A DNA stretch of 7,051 bases from Thermodesulfobacteriota bacterium. GTDB lineage: Bacteria > Desulfobacterota > Desulfomonilia > Desulfomonilales > Desulfomonilaceae. The DNA is taken from NCBI GenBank assembly GCA_030837305.1, contig JAUPKT010000090.1:1-7051 (forward strand), in the 5' to 3' direction. The notes beneath the pieces were generated by a model. That model ran no database searches. It saw nothing but the letters and a program-made list of their open reading frames with translations, and was not told where the DNA came from. The position numbers and the translations under genes were made by a program. Positions 6,316 to 7,051 of the stretch are shown here, in pieces (position 1 is the stretch's first letter; each line of letters starts with the position of its first letter).

Positions 6316-7051
6316 CTAATACATGGACTCTATGATATCCTTGAACTTCTTCTCGATGTTCGATCTTTTTACCTTCATGGTTGCAGTGAGTTCTTCGTCA
6401 TCCTGGTCCAACTCTTTGTCGAGTATCGCGAATTTTTTTATCCTTTCCACCTGCGCAAAGTTGCTGTTCGTTTTCTCCAATTCACCCTGAATCAGTTTCT
6501 TCACCTCAGGATGCGTGGCCAAACTCTTGTAGTTGGTGTACGCAATGCGGTTGCTCTGTGCCCAGTGAGCCACATTATCCAATTCTATCTGAATCAGGCA
6601 TGACAAATACTTGCGGCGATCACCGATAACAATCGCCTCTTTGATGAATGGGCTGAACTTAAGGCTGTTCTCCAACTCGGACGGCGCTATGTTCTTTCCG
6701 CCTGCCGTAATGATGATGTCCTTCTTGCGGTCTGTGATCTTGAGGTGTCCATGTTCGTCGAACTCTCCCACATCCCCCGTGTGGAGCCATCCATCAATAA
6801 TTACCTGCCGTGTTGCATCAGGGTTACCGTAGTATCCCGCGAAAACCGGGTCACCTCTCTGTAAGATTTCCCCGTCCTCAGCCAATTTTATTTCTACCGT
6901 TGATATCGGCTTGCCGACCCCGCCTATCTTGATTTCATCCCCGGGAGGTATACAGGATATCCCGCTCATTTCAGTCATCCCGTAGCACTCACGTACGGGA
7001 ATCCCTATGGCGTGATAGAATCTGATGAGATCCGGCGACATCGGTGCAGCG
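6316..7051 (-). CDS. Long-chain-type acyl-CoA ligase (AMP-forming), C-terminal part; 5' end beyond window
   Basis: The reading frame is open to the right edge, leaving 244 visible residues, roughly the last 40% of a protein of about 600. Visible (numbered from the edge): the end of the GAAP-type loop (AAPMSPDLIRFYHAIGIPV); adenylate motif YGMTE (23-27); GVGKPISTVEIKL (44-56); GWLHTGD (87-93, the Asp that binds ribose); hinge DRKKDIIITAGGKNIAPSELE (107-127); and MKVKR (225-229), where the catalytic C-terminal lysine is expected. The longer C-terminal insert and the loop type match FAA1/FadD15-like fatty-acyl-CoA synthetases rather than short-chain Acs. Reaction: carboxylate + ATP + CoA to acyl-CoA + AMP + PPi, in the cytosol or at the inner membrane face. 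Chain length or aromatic specificity cannot be read from this part. The start lies outside the window; an internal ATG at 7041 is not the start, because AAP precedes it in frame. It is the first visible gene of the run into livH. Confidence 0.93.
   Translation of the reverse strand, partial: AAPMSPDLIRFYHAIGIPVRECYGMTEMSGISCIPPGDEIKIGGVGKPISTVEIKLAEDGEILQRGDPVFAGYYGNPDATRQVIIDGWLHTGDVGEFDEHGHLKITDRKKDIIITAGGKNIAPSELENSLKFSPFIKEAIVIGDRRKYLSCLIQIELDNVAHWAQSNRIAYTNYKSLATHPEVKKLIQGELEKTNSNFAQVERIKKFAILDKELDQDDEELTATMKVKRSNIEKKFKDIIESMY

Noticed and set aside
1..7051. CRISPR array, tRNA/rRNA genes, insertion sequences, phage genes or toxin-antitoxin pairs
   Set aside because: No regularly spaced repeats, cloverleaf-like sequence, transposase motifs or terminal repeats were seen on either strand. 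Almost all of the window is covered by intact metabolic, transport and signalling genes.

Overview
The window looks like chromosomal DNA from a metabolically versatile, probably anaerobic proteobacterium. A member of the former Deltaproteobacteria (Desulfobacterota; sulfate-reducing or syntrophic fatty/aromatic-acid degraders) is my best guess. This is inferred from three things: an AMP-forming acyl-CoA ligase set inside a Liv-type transporter operon, a crotonase-family gene beside it, and a soluble PAS-PAS hybrid kinase with the 'HDFNN' H-box. No rRNA or other marker is present, so the taxonomy is a guess.

Layout. (1) 1-1860, minus strand: a hybrid sensor histidine kinase (PAS-PAS-HisKA-HATPase-REC). 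Its N-terminus is at 1860 and its C-terminus runs off the left edge. (2) 1861-2060: a 200-bp divergent intergenic region. It holds an 11-bp perfect inverted repeat, a TGTACA-G-TGTACA site, a plausible promoter for the kinase and a palindrome in the kinase leader. (3) 2061-2858, plus strand: a crotonase-fold enoyl-CoA hydratase/isomerase whose active-site pattern fits a delta3-delta2-enoyl-CoA isomerase better than a hydratase. (4) 2859-2952: a short convergent gap. (5) 7051 down to 2953, minus strand: a four-gene run made of the C-terminal part of a long-chain-type acyl-CoA ligase (5' end outside the window), a LivH permease, a LivM permease and a LivK-type periplasmic binding protein. Stem-loops lie in the ligase-livH and livM-livK gaps.

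How the genes may work together (inference). The LivK-type protein would capture a substrate in the periplasm and LivH/LivM would carry it across the inner membrane. The co-transcribed ligase would trap it as a CoA thioester, and the crotonase would act on the resulting enoyl-CoA. This suggests uptake and activation of a carboxylic acid (fatty, dicarboxylic or aromatic) rather than amino-acid import. The two ATPases such a transporter needs (LivG, LivF) are not in the window; they must lie upstream of the ligase or elsewhere. The kinase is a candidate regulator only by position.

The genes belong to well-known families and I found no clear new system. The most interesting signals are the architecture of the divergent intergenic region and the active site of the crotonase. 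There is no sign of tRNA, rRNA, CRISPR, insertion sequences or phage genes, and no stretch over 300 bases lacks a gene.
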